This document shows, one piece after another, positions 21,397-32,704 of a DNA stretch of 64,000 nt (the first letter of the stretch is position 1; every line of letters starts with the position of its first letter). The position numbers and the translations under genes are program-made. The stretch lies in contig JAEVLN010000016.1 of assembly GCA_018350325.1 (NCBI GenBank), positions 1,917,799-1,981,798 of the forward strand, given 5' to 3'. The stretch is from Globodera rostochiensis. Taxonomy: Eukaryota; Nematoda; Chromadorea; Rhabditida; Heteroderidae. The notes beneath the pieces were generated by a model. That model did no database searches. It saw only the letters and a program-made list of their open reading frames with translations, and was not told the DNA's origin.

Positions 21397-23098
21397 AGTA
21401 TTTGTGTTTTATTGCTATTTAGTTAAACTTTTAAATAATTTATACATCATTTTTCCTTTCAATTTATGATTCTTAAATTATTATCGTCTTTTGCTAACAT
21501 TTTTAATCATTTAATATCAATTTAAGAGTTTTTTTAATTAATAAACATTTGCAGTTTAACCTTTTGTTAATTGTTATGAAAATTATTTTTAATTGATGGC
21601 TACAGATTTTTGATTGTGAATTTTATTCATAGCAACTCATAAGTTTATTTATTTTAAACATTTATTCCGTTTTTAGTGTTATTTACATACATAGTGCTAT
21701 TTAACTTGTATAAAAATAATGGATGTGTTACTTTGTTATAATATTATCATTTGCAGTTATAGTTTTAGTTTCTAAATTTTATTGTAGTTTTTTCTGCTTA
21801 TGTTGTGTCCAAAGTTAACATTTTTTTTCGTTAACAATGATATTTCTAGAATTTTATTTCCAAATTATGCTAATTAAAAACTTCTAATATATTTGTTATT
21901 CCATCGTGTATAACTTTTTATTTGGCCGCATCGTTATATTGATAAGAGTATTAGAAAAATGGCCGGTCTTGAGAGTTTTTTTGGCCTTTTAGGCGTCCTT
22001 GTCTAAGCTTTTCTTGTGACAGTATGGAATTCAATATTGCATGGTTTTAAATTATATTTTGCATAATGTTAAACTCGATTAAAAGTTTTCTACGTCATAT
22101 CTACACTTATGTAGTTACTGCAAAAACATTAAAGGTTAATAACCTGTTTCACAAACTTGACTGATGACCCAAAGGACTAACCAGATGTATGGCTGTTTTG
22201 TTTTTAATATAAAGTCTTAAATAAATATAAGTTTTAATATATATTTTGGTGTGCTATTAAGACTTTTTATTTTTCTCAGAAGTACAACTAGTTTCATATT
22301 TATATTTTTAATGCTACTTGATTTAATATTTCAAAACCATTATCTTGTCTCACAATTTTATAAAATTTATATTTTTTTATCATAAATTACAAATTTGATA
22401 TTCATGCAATAAGCAACAATTTTCTTCAATACTCCTTCTCCAACGAATTCGGAACAATAAATATTTCGCTTGTTATAACAGTTTTAATCATTTTTTTCAC
22501 CTTTATTTTTCCTATAGAATATTAAATAAATATTTTATTAAAAATTCGTAATTGTTTTTTATTAAAAAACTTTTCAATTTATTTTGGCGTGATTTTGCTG
22601 TATATATAAGTATAAGAGGAAATACGGTATGTCTTAACATTGAAATAATGAAGATGTCTCTTCATTTATTTTTAGAATGTGCACTCTTATTGTATTGCGA
22701 TTTTTTGTTATTTTTTTTAATGCATATCGCGGTCGTTTCACCTAAGTATTTCGTATGAGTGTTATAGCGGTAAAAATACAAAATGTGTTAACTATAGCAT
22801 TTTTAAGCAAAATAAAGAAAAAATGTGCATTTTATTCGTTATCAATTTGTTTTCTAATTTCTTTATTAATGTAAATTTGTAGATGTTCATTTTACATATG
22901 TAATTAATAAGTTATTTGTTATGCAATAAAAATAAATAAATTATAAATTTAAAATTATTAGAAGTTCCAAATTTTTATAGCTATCATATGGGCAAAGAAA
23001 CAATATGTTATTTTTTACTTTAAATTGTTTTTTATTTTAAAGCGTTGAACATTAACTGAAATTAGTATTTGAAATTATTTGAAGTTTACTTACATTAA
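21397..23098. other. T-rich block
   Basis: Low-complexity T-rich DNA. A short frame MAGLESFFGLLGVLV then stop starts at ATG 21959. At about 22615-22630 AAATACG|GTATGTC is a good donor inside a 68-residue AT-rich frame (22552-22758). No gene is called. Confidence 0.25.
22060..22135 (+). repeat. 76-bp dispersed repeat, copy 2
   Basis: Matches 5031-5106 in the same orientation (shared CATAATGTTAAA, ACGTCATATCTACACTTATG, GCAAAAAC) with substitutions. Confidence 0.75.
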
Positions 23099-23189
23099 TT
23101 GGTATATTTTTTTTTAAATTTAGGTTTGAATCTTTTTGGTAATTTCATTCTATTTTTATTTTATTTATTAATTTTCGAGAAAGTTTATT

Positions 23190-23380
23190 TTTGTTGTCAT
23201 CGAGCAAAATTTCATGGCAAAACGCGCAACGCACAATTGTCCCATTTCGTGGTAACAAATTCTGGTCTTGTTATATGCTCCTGCCAAGCGGTCTCGTGCA
23301 AGTTGTCAAATTGCCTCTTGGTCGCTGCGCGGGCCCAAGCCGCAATTTTTTGTCGTCGGGTTATTTTCAAATTTAAGATC
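23190..23380. other. GC-rich coding-like island, open in several frames
   Basis: This is one of the strongest GC islands outside the MITEs. + frames give HRAKFHGKTRNAQLSHFVVT... (94 residues from 23099) and MLSSSKISWQNAQRTIVPFR... (61 residues). The minus strand, after TTCTTAG, reads LNLKITRRQKIAAWARAATK and RQFDNLHETAWQEHITRPEF to a stop near 23212. The minus reading has the more protein-like composition; the T-rich block favours +. Possibly one exon; function unknown. Confidence 0.3.
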
Positions 23381-24101
23381 TAAGAATTAATTTAGTGGTG
23401 CATGGAGTAAAACAAAGAAAAAAACCTTAATTGTTTATATTTTTGTTTATTTCCAAAGTAAAATTGTATTTGTAGCGTGTGGACATTACACAATTATTTG
23501 GCATAAATCAGTATCCGCATTTTTATTTTAAATTTTTTGATTTTAACAAAGTCAGATTCAATATTGGTCTTTGTTTGAAGGTTTGAATAATTTTGATTTT
23601 CTTGTTTTAAGGCTATTTTAATATATTCATTTATTGCCCTTAATATTTTATAAAAATCTTCTCTCTTTGCCTTGGACAAATAAATATTTTATATTTATAT
23701 TTAGAATTTTTGGTAAAGTATTTATTTTCTATTGTTTTTTATTATTTCTTATCATAAATTTTTCATTTATAATTATAACGCATTGTTGAATTATCATGAA
23801 TATATTTTAAACAATATTTGTTTTACTTTAAATTTTATGGCAACTTTGTAAAAAAGCATTTTCTATGTGCAAACTTTAGTGTTACAGTAGAATTTTTATT
23901 TCGACAATATAAGTATTTTAAAAATCCTTAATAAGTAGATTCTGGGATCTTTGATAATTTATTTAATATCTGTTAAGGAATTATATAAAGTTCCATTAAA
24001 TTTTAAATCATTACTGTTTATTTGACATGGAACACAATAGATCTTTTTTATTTTTTTCTGGATACTTTTGTTTTTTAGTTTAATCAGTGCATACTTTACA
24101 G
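23381..24101. other. T-rich spacer
   Basis: No island or repeat recognised. The minus-strand 61-residue frame at 23494-23679 is K/I/N-rich and probably chance. Confidence 0.3.
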
Positions 24102-24158
24102 AGTGATTGGAAGTTAAATGCTGATATCCCTGCTGAGCTTTTAAAAGAAATCTATTTT
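24102..24158 (+). CDS. Candidate 57-base exon, F-box-like start
   Basis: GTGCATACTTTACAG is a good acceptor and TTT|GTATGTG a good donor. The 57 bases are exactly 19 codons in phase 0: SDWKLNADIPAELLKEIYF. The run W..(L/I)PAELLKEI(Y/F) resembles the N-terminal half of an F-box (W..LP.ELL..IF), a Skp1-binding motif of ubiquitin-ligase adaptors. I see no continuation that confirms it. The strand agrees with the T-rich block. Confidence 0.4.
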
Positions 24159-25209
24159 GTATGTGTTTACGCGTCGTCGCCCAATATTTGAATAGCGCTG
24201 TCTCTCGTTACTTGCCTGCTTAATTTTATATGTATTTCTAAAAAAAATTTTAACGTATTTCCAATTTTTTAATGTAATTTATATTCTTTATTTGTTAAAA
24301 AAAACTATAGTGATCGTCGTTTTCATGAGTAAAACCTTTATCTTTTTGGCGTTGTTATTCCAGTTGCATCTCTGTTTAAAACAATACCATATTAGTTTAT
24401 TTTATTTTGTAAATATATGCTCATCAGATTTGATATTTATAATTTTTAAATTGATTTAATAAGTGCATTTAATTTCCCGTTTCACTTTATAAGTTTAATT
24501 ATTCACTATTAAATTAATTTATAAATAATATGTTTAAATATTATTAAGTGTATTGTTTAAAAACAATAATGTACCAATTTACAAAATGTACATCAAAATG
24601 AATTAAATTTTGCATAATGACCTTTTTAAACAACAGTTAATTGAATTTTTGGGTTATTTTAATTGCATTGAAACAATTAATTTAATTGTTTGTATTTTTC
24701 TGGGAAAATGAATTTTTACAGGATTTTTTTATTATGGCAACACCGTGTTTATTAAAATTGATTATAAAAATGGATAAATTTTTTAACTTTTTATTTTCCC
24801 CGTTATATTAGTAGTTTTAATAGATTTCAGTTTCAACTTTATTTCAGACTAATAAAAAATATTTGTCTGTAGATGTTAATTTTCAAAAAAAAATTGCTTA
24901 AGAAAACAATAAAACCCAAAATTGCACCCCTAAAAATCTAACTTTTTAATTTTTTTTAAATCACAGGTCGACATGACGCGTATCTCCAGATAAAAATTGT
25001 TTACATTTGCATATACTGGTTTAAATGAAAAATTTAGTTTATAAGCCCTAATAATTATTTAGATTATTTTTTATAACTCGTTTTACTATTTGTTTTAGTG
25101 TGTAATGTTATTTCTTAGTTAATTTATAAATAGATTATTTTTATCCATGATTAAACGAATATCGAATGAAAGTTAATGACAGAACTTTATTCGCATTCTT
25201 TAATTGCAG
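24159..25209. other. T-rich block with a MITE-core remnant
   Basis: A good acceptor (TTTTTGGCGTTGTTATTCCAG) ends at about 24363 before LHLCLKQYHISLF..., a possible exon. At about 24880-24950 the sequence TTGCACCCCTAAAAATCT and its flanks resemble the 2330-2400 part of the MITE at 1660, so a decayed element fragment is likely. A GC patch at about 24966-24990 has no frame. Confidence 0.3.
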
Positions 25210-25312
25210 GACACAATACATCGTTGTATTAATTGAATCATCATGGTTCGTTGTGACGTGTTTCCTTTTTTCTACTCGTCATCTTTTTGTAAAACCTGAA
25301 ATCATTCGTTAA
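25210..25312 (+). CDS. Candidate terminal exon
   Basis: TTTAATTGCAG ends at 25209. After one base the frame reads TQYIVVLIESSWFVVTCFLF and STRHLFVKPEIIR, then TAA. Hydrophobic first half, basic tail. Phase (starts with the third base of a codon) does not join directly to the phase-0 end of 24102-24158, so an exon in between would be needed. Unknown function. Confidence 0.3.
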
Positions 25313-26067
25313 ATTAATACAAAATTTTTTTTATTCTTAATAAAAAATGACTGTTTTTTGCAAAAAAAAAAAATAAATTTTTCGATATTATATTTAAAGC
25401 ATTATTAAAATTTAAAATATAATTGCCTCTTACAATCCCGGTCATTGTTTTGGCAAGACTTTGCCATTTAAATAGATTCATTTACCAATAATGGTCTATA
25501 AATTATTCTTATTTAAAATTATTCACTAATGGAAGATACATTAGCAGTAAGAATCTTTTTATATGATAGAAATAATGTATTTCAGTTGCAGAAACTTATA
25601 TGACTTAATTTTAATATCGCAATAATAATGTCCAATACGATGCATACGTTAAAATATATGGATACATTTTTTTTCAATGTTTAAATAAATAACCTCAAAT
25701 GTGAGCACAAAGATTGAGCTATGGTTAATTTCTTTTGTTAGCGTTATATTTATTTGCGTATTATGCATTTTAAATAAAATTAAAATTATGCTTTATAATT
25801 ATAGTGCATATATTTAGCCAAGTTTTTGTAGGCAGTAAATTTGCATTAATACATTTAATTTTTAATTTTTTTTGATTAATTATTTGTTTATTCATCGGTT
25901 TTTATAAAATATTGTAACTGTTGGTAATAATATATTTTTACTCTTTATTTTGAAATATTTCTTAACACTTAATTAGAAAGAATTTTTAGATATAGGTATT
26001 AAATATTTAATGGTTCATATTATTACATTGTATGTTTGTATTGAGACATTTAGAGTTATTTATTCAG
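25313..26067. other. T-rich block
   Basis: Low-complexity sequence with no recognisable feature. Confidence 0.3.
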
Positions 26068-26139
26068 AAAACGTTTTTTGTGTGCAATCCCGTCAATTTG
26101 CGCCACGGGGCCCTGTGTTTCCTACAAATTGAAATTTAG
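26068..26139 (+). CDS. Candidate terminal exon, 24 codons
   Basis: GTTATTTATTCAG precedes; the frame reads KTFFVCNPVNLRHGALCFLQ then IEI and TAG, exactly 24 codons. The island (CGCCACGGGGCCCTG) is sharply GC-rich. No family recognised. Confidence 0.3.
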   Translation, partial: KTFFVCNPVNLRHGALCFLQIEI

Positions 26140-26345
26140 TTCCCAAAAAATATAAATTGACTTTTTATTTTAATTCAAAGGTTATTTTTACTACTTTTGC
26201 TTTTTTCAAAATTTATTTTCCCATGACTTGGTTTACATTGTTTTAGGCTCAGATTTATTTCGATGACGATATTTTTTGACTATTTTGTTCGTTAATTTTT
26301 TTTATTCTGGCTGTTTTTGTAATTAGTTTATTTTAAATTTTTTTA
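26140..26345 (+). other. T-rich spacer with a very short candidate exon at 26247-26279
   Basis: ACATTGTTTTAG is a good acceptor; 11 codons follow, AQIYFDDDIF and TGA. Too short to judge alone. Confidence 0.22.
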
Positions 26346-26531
26346 ATGATAAATTATCCAAGTGCCAAGCTTATTAGTCCATTGTCTCTTCTTTTATGCT
26401 CGATCTCAGCCTGTGTTCCGCATGATCCTCTTTTTGAAATTGCAAATTCTTTGTTTTTGAATAGGAAAGGATTATTATGTTTTCAACAAAAACAATTGTA
26501 TTCAATTATTTTATTTTATTTTATAATATAA
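26346..26531 (+). CDS. Small ORF, 61 residues, or exon
   Basis: ATG at 26346 opens MINYPSAKLISPLSLLLCSI then SACVPHDPLFEIANSL..., ending TAA. The early residues look like a signal peptide (hydrophobic ISPLSLLLCSI). A pyrimidine-rich stretch ending CGATCTCAG at about 26409 could instead be an acceptor for an exon reading PVFRMILFLKLQIL. Unknown function. Confidence 0.28.
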   Translation: MINYPSAKLISPLSLLLCSISACVPHDPLFEIANSLFLNRKGLLCFQQKQLYSIILFYFII

Positions 26532-27660
26532 TTATAAGAATAAAATAATGCAAAAAACTTTTTAAGCATGCTATAAACATTTACTTTTCATTAACTGCCA
26601 TATATTGCAAAAATGTTAGCTTTAATTTTGTTTTAGCCGCATTAAATAATGGAATAAATAAAAGTGACTACAGATTGTTGTTTTTGTTGTATTAGCTTTA
26701 CACATTTATTATTTATTTATTTTTCTTTTATAAAGATTTATCCTTAAATATTTCTTTGATAAAATGTTTATATTTATATTAACATTAGTTAAGTTTAAAA
26801 AAACCAATAATTATTAAAATTAAATAGCTGGGTTTTTAATCCAATTATTTTAAAAATCGCGAACACCCGATGCAAAAAATAAATCTTGTATAGTTTGTAT
26901 TAAGCATCAAATTCTTCACATGTTAAGGTATCAATTGGCAATTGTAAAATGTAAATTTTCTTGATAAATGGCAACAAACAAAATAACATTTGGTTATATT
27001 AAGCTACGAATTAATCCATAGAAAAAAAGCTTTACTTATAAGTAATTATATGAAAGAATTGATATGAATTTTGCCAATACAACGCATGAGAAATAAAAAT
27101 ATTTTTCAAAAAATACAACTACTCAAAAAAATATTAAAATAAAAAATAACATTTAAGGAAAATTATTTGATTTGGTTTTAATTTTGTCATTAAAATGTTA
27201 AATAAAGTTAGTATATGTTGTTCTAAGTTTGAAATATATTGTTTACTAATTGTGGGTAATCTTTTTACTATTTTTAACTTGAATTTTTTATAATTTTAGT
27301 GCTTATCAACAATATTTTAAATGCAAGTCAACCAATTGTTTCGCTTTCCTCTCAATTTAATGCTATGCCCTCTTTTATTTATGCATAAGAAACTTATTTC
27401 ATACGCCAAAAAAAGTAGTTTTAGTTTTATTTTTTCAGATTCGTAAATATCGTCTTATTTATAAAGGGCGATCAAAGAATTATGAAAAAGTTATTTATAT
27501 ATATTATTGAAACATTTACCTAGAGTATTTTCATAAACAAACGTTAATAAATAAAATCTTTCAAAAAAGACTTTTAAAACTGAATTAACAAAATGTAATT
27601 AAATGATGTGCTAAAATTAAATGATTTTTAAGTAAATAAATGAATTGATTAGCATATTAG
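26532..27660. other. AT-rich, skew changing
   Basis: The + strand is T-rich to about 26820, mixed to 27430, then A-rich. No island or repeat recognised. Confidence 0.3.
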
Positions 27661-27910
27661 TGCAAGGACGGGCGGGAGGAGGCATTTGCCTAAAAAACCT
27701 AGCCCTGTAATGACAACATTTTATAAATTTTGTATTCTTAGCCCTGAATTTGCCTAATGTAAATAATTTACAATTTAGATGGGAAAATTGATTTGTTGAA
27801 TGAATGTTTAAAATGACTGAAGAAGGTGATGTGCTGGTGTCCCACCCACCCCCCCCCCCCCCCCAACTATACTTAGCTTTGCAAAATTAAGGATTACCAA
27901 ATATGCAAAA

Positions 27911-27951
<41 letters not shown>
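27661..27951 (+). repeat. Orphan MITE ends, C-run and TA microsatellite
   Basis: Two right-end-like phrases occur: TTTGCCTAAAAAACCTAGCCCTG (ends about 27708) and CTTAGCCCTGAATTTGCC (about 27738). They are preceded by a GC patch (GGACGGGCGGGAGGAGG) and followed by a run of 16 C at about 27849-27864 and a TA run at about 27914-27951. The words resemble the ends and interior of the MITE at 60886, but no partner end or duplication was found. Confidence 0.45.
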
Positions 27952-27953
<2 letters not shown>

Positions 27954-28722
27954 GAATGATGTAAATCATCTTATTTACACTAAAATGCGTACTTAAATAA
28001 AATTGAATAAATAAAATAATAAAAATTTAAACAAAGCTTTTAATAAAAATATGGTTAACCAATTATTCAAACAAAAATAACGGATTTTAAGTTCTTTGTA
28101 AAAATGAAATTGCAAAAATATTAAACTATTATTTCTAAATATTATAAAAATGATCGCTAAAGCAGAAAAAAATAAAAAAAGAGGGATCGTATTCATGTAT
28201 AAAAATTACCAATGAATTTATAAGGTCATATTTAAGTATCGAATAAGTTTAATATGTATTTGAAACTTTTAAATATATAACGAAAGGCCTTGAATTTCTT
28301 TAAGAAAAACTGAAATAAATATTTCCAAGTATTGGCAGCTTCCGCAAGGAATACTCAAATAATGTTTTTTTAAATTAACAACAAAATTAAAATTAAAATT
28401 TTGAAAAAAAATCGAACGTAAAACGTAAATTTAAAATGAAAAACTCATAATAACCAATAATAAAAAGTCTTGTCTTAAATAATTAAGAATTAACCAGAGC
28501 AAATTCACTCAATAAATTTTACTAAACATCATAATTGTGCTGATATATTAAATGATATGAAAGGGTCAGATAATCGAAAAAACTATAATTTAGCATTATT
28601 ATGCATAATTTACTTTAAAATATAAATTCCCAAATTAATCTAAAGAAAAGTTTCAAATAATTCGACAACTTTTAACATGGTTGTGTCGACGCAAATATTA
28701 ATTCAAATAACTAATTTTGAAA
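27952..28722. other. A-rich block
   Basis: No gene. The 67-residue minus frame at 27993-28196 is F/L/I-rich chance. Confidence 0.3.
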
Positions 28723-28869
28723 ATGAAATTGCATAAGCAATTTAAAAAACAACTTGAAAAGGCCACACTAGTCAATGGTGCTATGACAACAAAACGGGAG
28801 GTGCTTGATGTCAAAGCTCCGCATCAAGATTTAATTTATAATAAAAATTTAAACAGTTTTAAGAACTAA
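28723..28869 (+). CDS. Small ORF, 48 residues
   Basis: ATG at 28723 opens MKLHKQFKKQLEKATLVNGA then MTTKREVLDVKAPHQDLIYN..., TAA at 28867-28869. Basic N-terminus; the central half lies in a GC-richer island and is protein-like. On the minus strand the island is also open (MRSFDIKHLPFCCHSTID then stop). It may be a real small gene, an exon, or chance; no family recognised. Confidence 0.32.
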   Translation: MKLHKQFKKQLEKATLVNGAMTTKREVLDVKAPHQDLIYNKNLNSFKN

Positions 28870-30120
28870 TTTTAAACGGGTTTATAATAAAGTAAATAAA
28901 ACGCGTAAAATACTAAACGGTTAATTTTTACTTCAAAGGCACTGCGTGTGGAAGGCATGGACCTTAAGCAAAGGCACTTCTTTTAACGAATTTAAAATTA
29001 TTATTGCAAATATCAATTAAAAATTTGTTCGTTACAGCCGAAAAAGCACAAGCAGAATCTTCGTTTAAAACATAAATTTAATTTATTCTTCAGAAATACT
29101 TGAGATTTGGTCAATTAAAAAATATTAACTTTAAATGAGAAATGAGTGTATAAAACAAATAATTTGCTATATATTATTTAATGGCAACCAAGGAAACAAA
29201 AATAATATTAAATCTGAATAATATTAAAGTTAATTAAAATATTATAATACTTGTACTTTATTACAATTACAATTTTTAAACACTTCAATTGCAAATATAA
29301 TTGAACTCGTTAAATATGAGTCAAAAGATGAACAAATATCAAAGTATAGTCAATAATAATTTAACAAGAATAAAATAAAGCTTGGGCTCCTTGCTAAAAA
29401 TTCTCTCAAAACAATGAACCAATGTAGCCATTTGTCAACAAAAAGTCCTAGTTGAAATCTAAAATATTAACGCTTAATTTGGAAAATGATTTCAAAAATA
29501 AAAATGTTACTTATGTAAATAAAATAGCATTTTCCTTAAGACCAATTATATTTACATATGACTTTTAAAATCAAAAAATGCATGTTGGTTTTTTTTCTCA
29601 GATCTTTAAGTTTTATTTCATTTTATGTAACAAAAGATAATTTTATTTTAACAAAATTTTGCGAACATATTTTTTACAACAAAATATTTGTTTCCTATTA
29701 ATTATATGATTAATTCCTTGCTTTTGCTTATTCTCGCTGTTTCTTTTTCAATTAAAAACTATGACCTATAGCAATTTATTAAGTTTATATTAAATATTTA
29801 AAATAATAGAATATTTAAAATAGCAAAAAATGTCAATAAAGGTGGGTGGTTACCAGTATAATAAAATAAATATGTATCGATAAGGGCTAAATTGAATAAA
29901 TTTAGGTCGCATGAGTTTCAGTTGTTTAATATAAATAAAGACACGAGCAATATGGGTAAATGGAAAAAAGTAAATATTAAAATGATTAAAGGCATGTTAC
30001 ATGTGATCTCAAATAAAATCCAATCCAAACTGTCTCCGTTGGAAATAACAAATGTTTAAGAAAATAACAAACACAAATTAAAATAAAAGAAAAAACACAA
30101 ATTCTAAAAAAAACAAAATT
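28870..30120. other. A-rich block with a short candidate terminal exon at 28939-28986
   Basis: TTACTTCAAAG precedes ALRVEGMDLKQRHFF and TAA, 16 codons. Another short patch at about 29037-29070 reads TAEKAQAESSFKT. The rest is low-complexity A-rich DNA. Confidence 0.23.
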
Positions 30121-30235
30121 TCTCTACATCGACTCTACGCCGGTTCCCGAGACTCCCAAGACCCAAACGTTCTCAAAAATATCGTCAACGGAACGAGTCA
30201 CATGCCCGTTCGAACTCACTACAAACATATCAACA
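30121..30235. other. GC-rich coding-like island, strand ambiguous
   Basis: + reads SLHRLYAGSRDSQDPNVLKN and IVNGTSHMPVRTHYKHIN... with no stop to about 30325. Minus, after TTTGTAG, reads SSNGHVTRSVDDIFENVWVL and GVSGTGVESM to a stop. Both frames share codon register. The minus reading has an acceptor and agrees with the A-rich block; the + reading is longer. Function unknown. Confidence 0.33.
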
Positions 30236-30788
30236 TTCAAAAAATAAAAACAAAAATTGAGAATCAAACTGAAAACGTAGGCAAAAGAGCAATTGCTTTA
30301 ACAAACACAACAGATTCTACTACATAACATAATTAACAAAGATCATTAATCAAGGTTTTTGAAATTTTCATACAATTTACCATTTTCTTAATAAATAGAA
30401 AAAATGCTAACAACAACAAATATTATTTAAAATACATAGAGCGGCAAAAAAAAATATCGCTATATTATGACGTAGAATTAAAATGACAAGATAATATAAA
30501 AATATAAATATTAAGCTTCATGAATAAAGTTTAAAAATTGATAAACCTAAAATTTTAAATATTTAACGAAAACAAAATGTTTATAACAATAATATAAAAT
30601 TTAAAATCTACAGATGAATTTATTCTGGTATTGTCCAATATTAAATATTACGCGAAGATTTAAAAACAGATGTTGTGGTTAAATTCGTAGTCAGTCTGAA
30701 ACGAAAGTTAAAATATTTTTAATATTATTGAAAACGGATATTCTATTTTTAAAAAGAATAGCATTCTATAAATAAATTAAATCACAGA
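30236..30788. other. A-rich spacer
   Basis: No feature recognised. Confidence 0.3.
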
Positions 30789-30845
30789 ATGAGAACACTG
30801 TGGCACTGCGGCCCGCTTACCTATGATGACAAGAGGCTCCAATAG
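30789..30845 (+). other. Short coding-like island upstream of the hAT relic
   Basis: After AAATCACAG, ATG at 30789 opens MRTLWHCGPLTYDDKRLQ then TAG. On the minus strand the same island carries a near-perfect donor CATAG|GTAAGC at about 30822. Either a terminal exon on + or the end of a minus exon. Confidence 0.27.
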
Positions 30846-30941
30846 AATTAACGTTTTTTATAAATTTGTTGTAATTTCTTTAAGGAAGTTAGAAATTTTC
30901 AGCGCTCTGCACCATCAATAAACCTGAGGCGAACGAACTAA

Positions 30942-31695
30942 TTGACTTTTACACCAAAAATTGCGATAGTAACTGTGTTGTTCATGCTTCAACCATATTT
31001 CTATATTTGTTATTCAGTATTTTTTAATTTAAGAGATGGCGCGATGGTCGCAAAAAATTTTTCTGAAGTTAAAACGGGAGCCGAAACAAAGAAAAAATGC
31101 CTGAAATGTGGTGAGTTATTGATGACACCCAAAGACCGATCGACATCAAATATGATTAATCATCTGAAGACCAAAAATCATGAGGATGCGCTCAAATTGT
31201 TTGAGTCGGAAAATGCAGAAATGGTAAAGCCTAATTTCTTAATGTGGAAACTTGCAGGGTGGGTTCTTTTCGAATTTTTTGTTTTGAAAACATAAAAATT
31301 AAGCTATCGCAAGAGCAGCCCACAGACGCTTCAGCGTATATTCCGACTTGGAATTGTTCGACTGGGGAGGGATGAAAATGTTTTTGAATGGTGGAGCAAC
31401 AACAAATTTCGTTTTCCTTTGATTGCTGAGGGGCCAAACGTTTTTTGTCAGTTCCTGCCACTTCTGTAAGCAGCGAGAGGACATTTTCAATGGCAGGGCT
31501 CCTTTTTGCAAACACGTTAAGGAACAGGTACAAAATTATTGACTTACGGTATCACTATATTTATTTAGGCTAGGCGCAAAAATGGCGGAAAATTTGATGC
31601 TTATTAAAGCCAGTTTAAAGAAGACTATGCTTGCGCCAAGTGTTGAGCTAGATGATGATGAATTAGATGTTATAAAACCGAGTACCCTCAATTAT
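30942..31695 (+). pseudogene. hAT transposase relic: BED finger plus dimerisation domain, catalytic core missing
   Basis: hAT transposases bind element ends with an N-terminal BED zinc finger, cut with an RNase-H-like core, and dimerise through a C-terminal hAT domain. Here a BED-like finger is clear at about 31095-31190 (KKCLKCGELLMTP... with C-x2-C, then NHLKTKNH giving H-x5-H). The hAT C-terminus follows after under 200 bases: DENVFEWWSNNKFRFPLIAE (31371-31430), then one frame over AKRFLSVPATSVSSERTFSM AGLLF (from 31433), then LGAKMAENLMLIKASLKKTM and an acidic tail to TGA near 31698. A 41-base GT-AG interval (31528-31568) restores LRNR-LGAK and is probably an intron. At least two frameshifts and the absence of several hundred residues of catalytic core mark it as a decayed, internally deleted copy. 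No terminal repeats were found. Confidence 0.85.
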
Positions 31696-31699
31696 TGAA

Positions 31700-32114
31700 T
31701 CTAAGACATATGATTAATTTAAATACTGTTTATTTGTATTAAAACATTCTAAAAGAGTTAATATTAAATTTCTAATTAAAAGTGCTATTGCTGTATAAAA
31801 TTGGTATAAACTATTACATTTTATTGAATAAAGATGAAATAGTAAAAAATATAAATTAGATAAATAAAAACAACAATGAATGTAAAATTAATACAATAGC
31901 AGCCTTTAAATACCAACCCAATATTTAAAAAAACCAAAAAATTTAACAAAAAAAACGTTTAGCGTTTATGCGGTAATCGAACGCTGTCAACACAACGCAA
32001 GCTTTCGCGTGATAACAATCTATAAAAACAATTATTATCATTTCATTTATAAATATAGTGAAATAACAACCAAAAACAACTACACTTTAAAAAATGAAAA
32101 TTTTTTAAGAATTA
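31700..32114. other. A-rich spacer
   Basis: Patch at about 31955-32010 (GGTAATCGAACGCTGTCAAC) has no readable function. Nothing else. Confidence 0.3.
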
Positions 32115-32170
32115 AGTAAAACGGACCCGGTACCGGGTTTCTCCAAAAGTCCCGGTCCCGTGCTACCCAA
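32115..32170. repeat. Orphan GC-rich subterminal repeat (CCCGGTACCGGGTTT)
   Basis: A short patch with repeated CCCGGT/ACCGGG words, like the subterminal arrays of the MITEs here and like 45104-45170 (AAACCGGTTTAAAACCGGG). No paired end or duplication seen, so it is probably a remnant of an unlisted MITE family. Confidence 0.45.
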
Positions 32171-32704
32171 CCAAAATGAACTTTTTTCTTGACCAGAATC
32201 TCGCTTTTATTTTTGATATTTTATATCAAATTGAATTTTAATAAAATCAAAAGACAAATTAACTTGTGACTTGTAACAAAATTTTAATATAATATTTTTA
32301 AAATCATTTTTATGGGCAAATCTTAAATGCTAAAGGATTTGTTTAACTCGTTTTGGCTTATCACCTTTTTCTTAATTTTTATGTTGTTTTGTTTTCTTTA
32401 TCGATTTTTTAAAGCAATTAATTTTAATTTTACTTCAATATGAAGTTTATTCTATTTTAGCTTACATTTGTTATTAAAATTTTCAAGGCATAAACTACTA
32501 AATTTTATAGATGAATATTGTTAATTTTTTTTGTGATGCTGTTTTTATTTCTAATAAAGTTATTTTTTAAGTTGTTTACTAAGTTGTGTAAGCATTTACT
32601 TGTTTTTATGTATCTATTAATAGCTTTGGTTACTAGTCTTTTTAATACTGGGTGATGCTTTTTTGTTGTAAATTGTAATTATTAAATTAAAAGAATAAAA
32701 AAGA
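32171..32704. other. T-rich block
   Basis: No feature recognised. Confidence 0.3.

Noticed and set aside
21207..21422. 71-residue frame
   Set aside because: Starts inside and runs out of the right end of the MITE at 20703; its sequence reflects the TCGAAAA repeats.
30900..30915. Left end of the hAT relic (CAGCGCTCTGCACC)
   Set aside because: No inverted partner after 31695 and no 8-bp duplication, so the relic's limits remain unknown.
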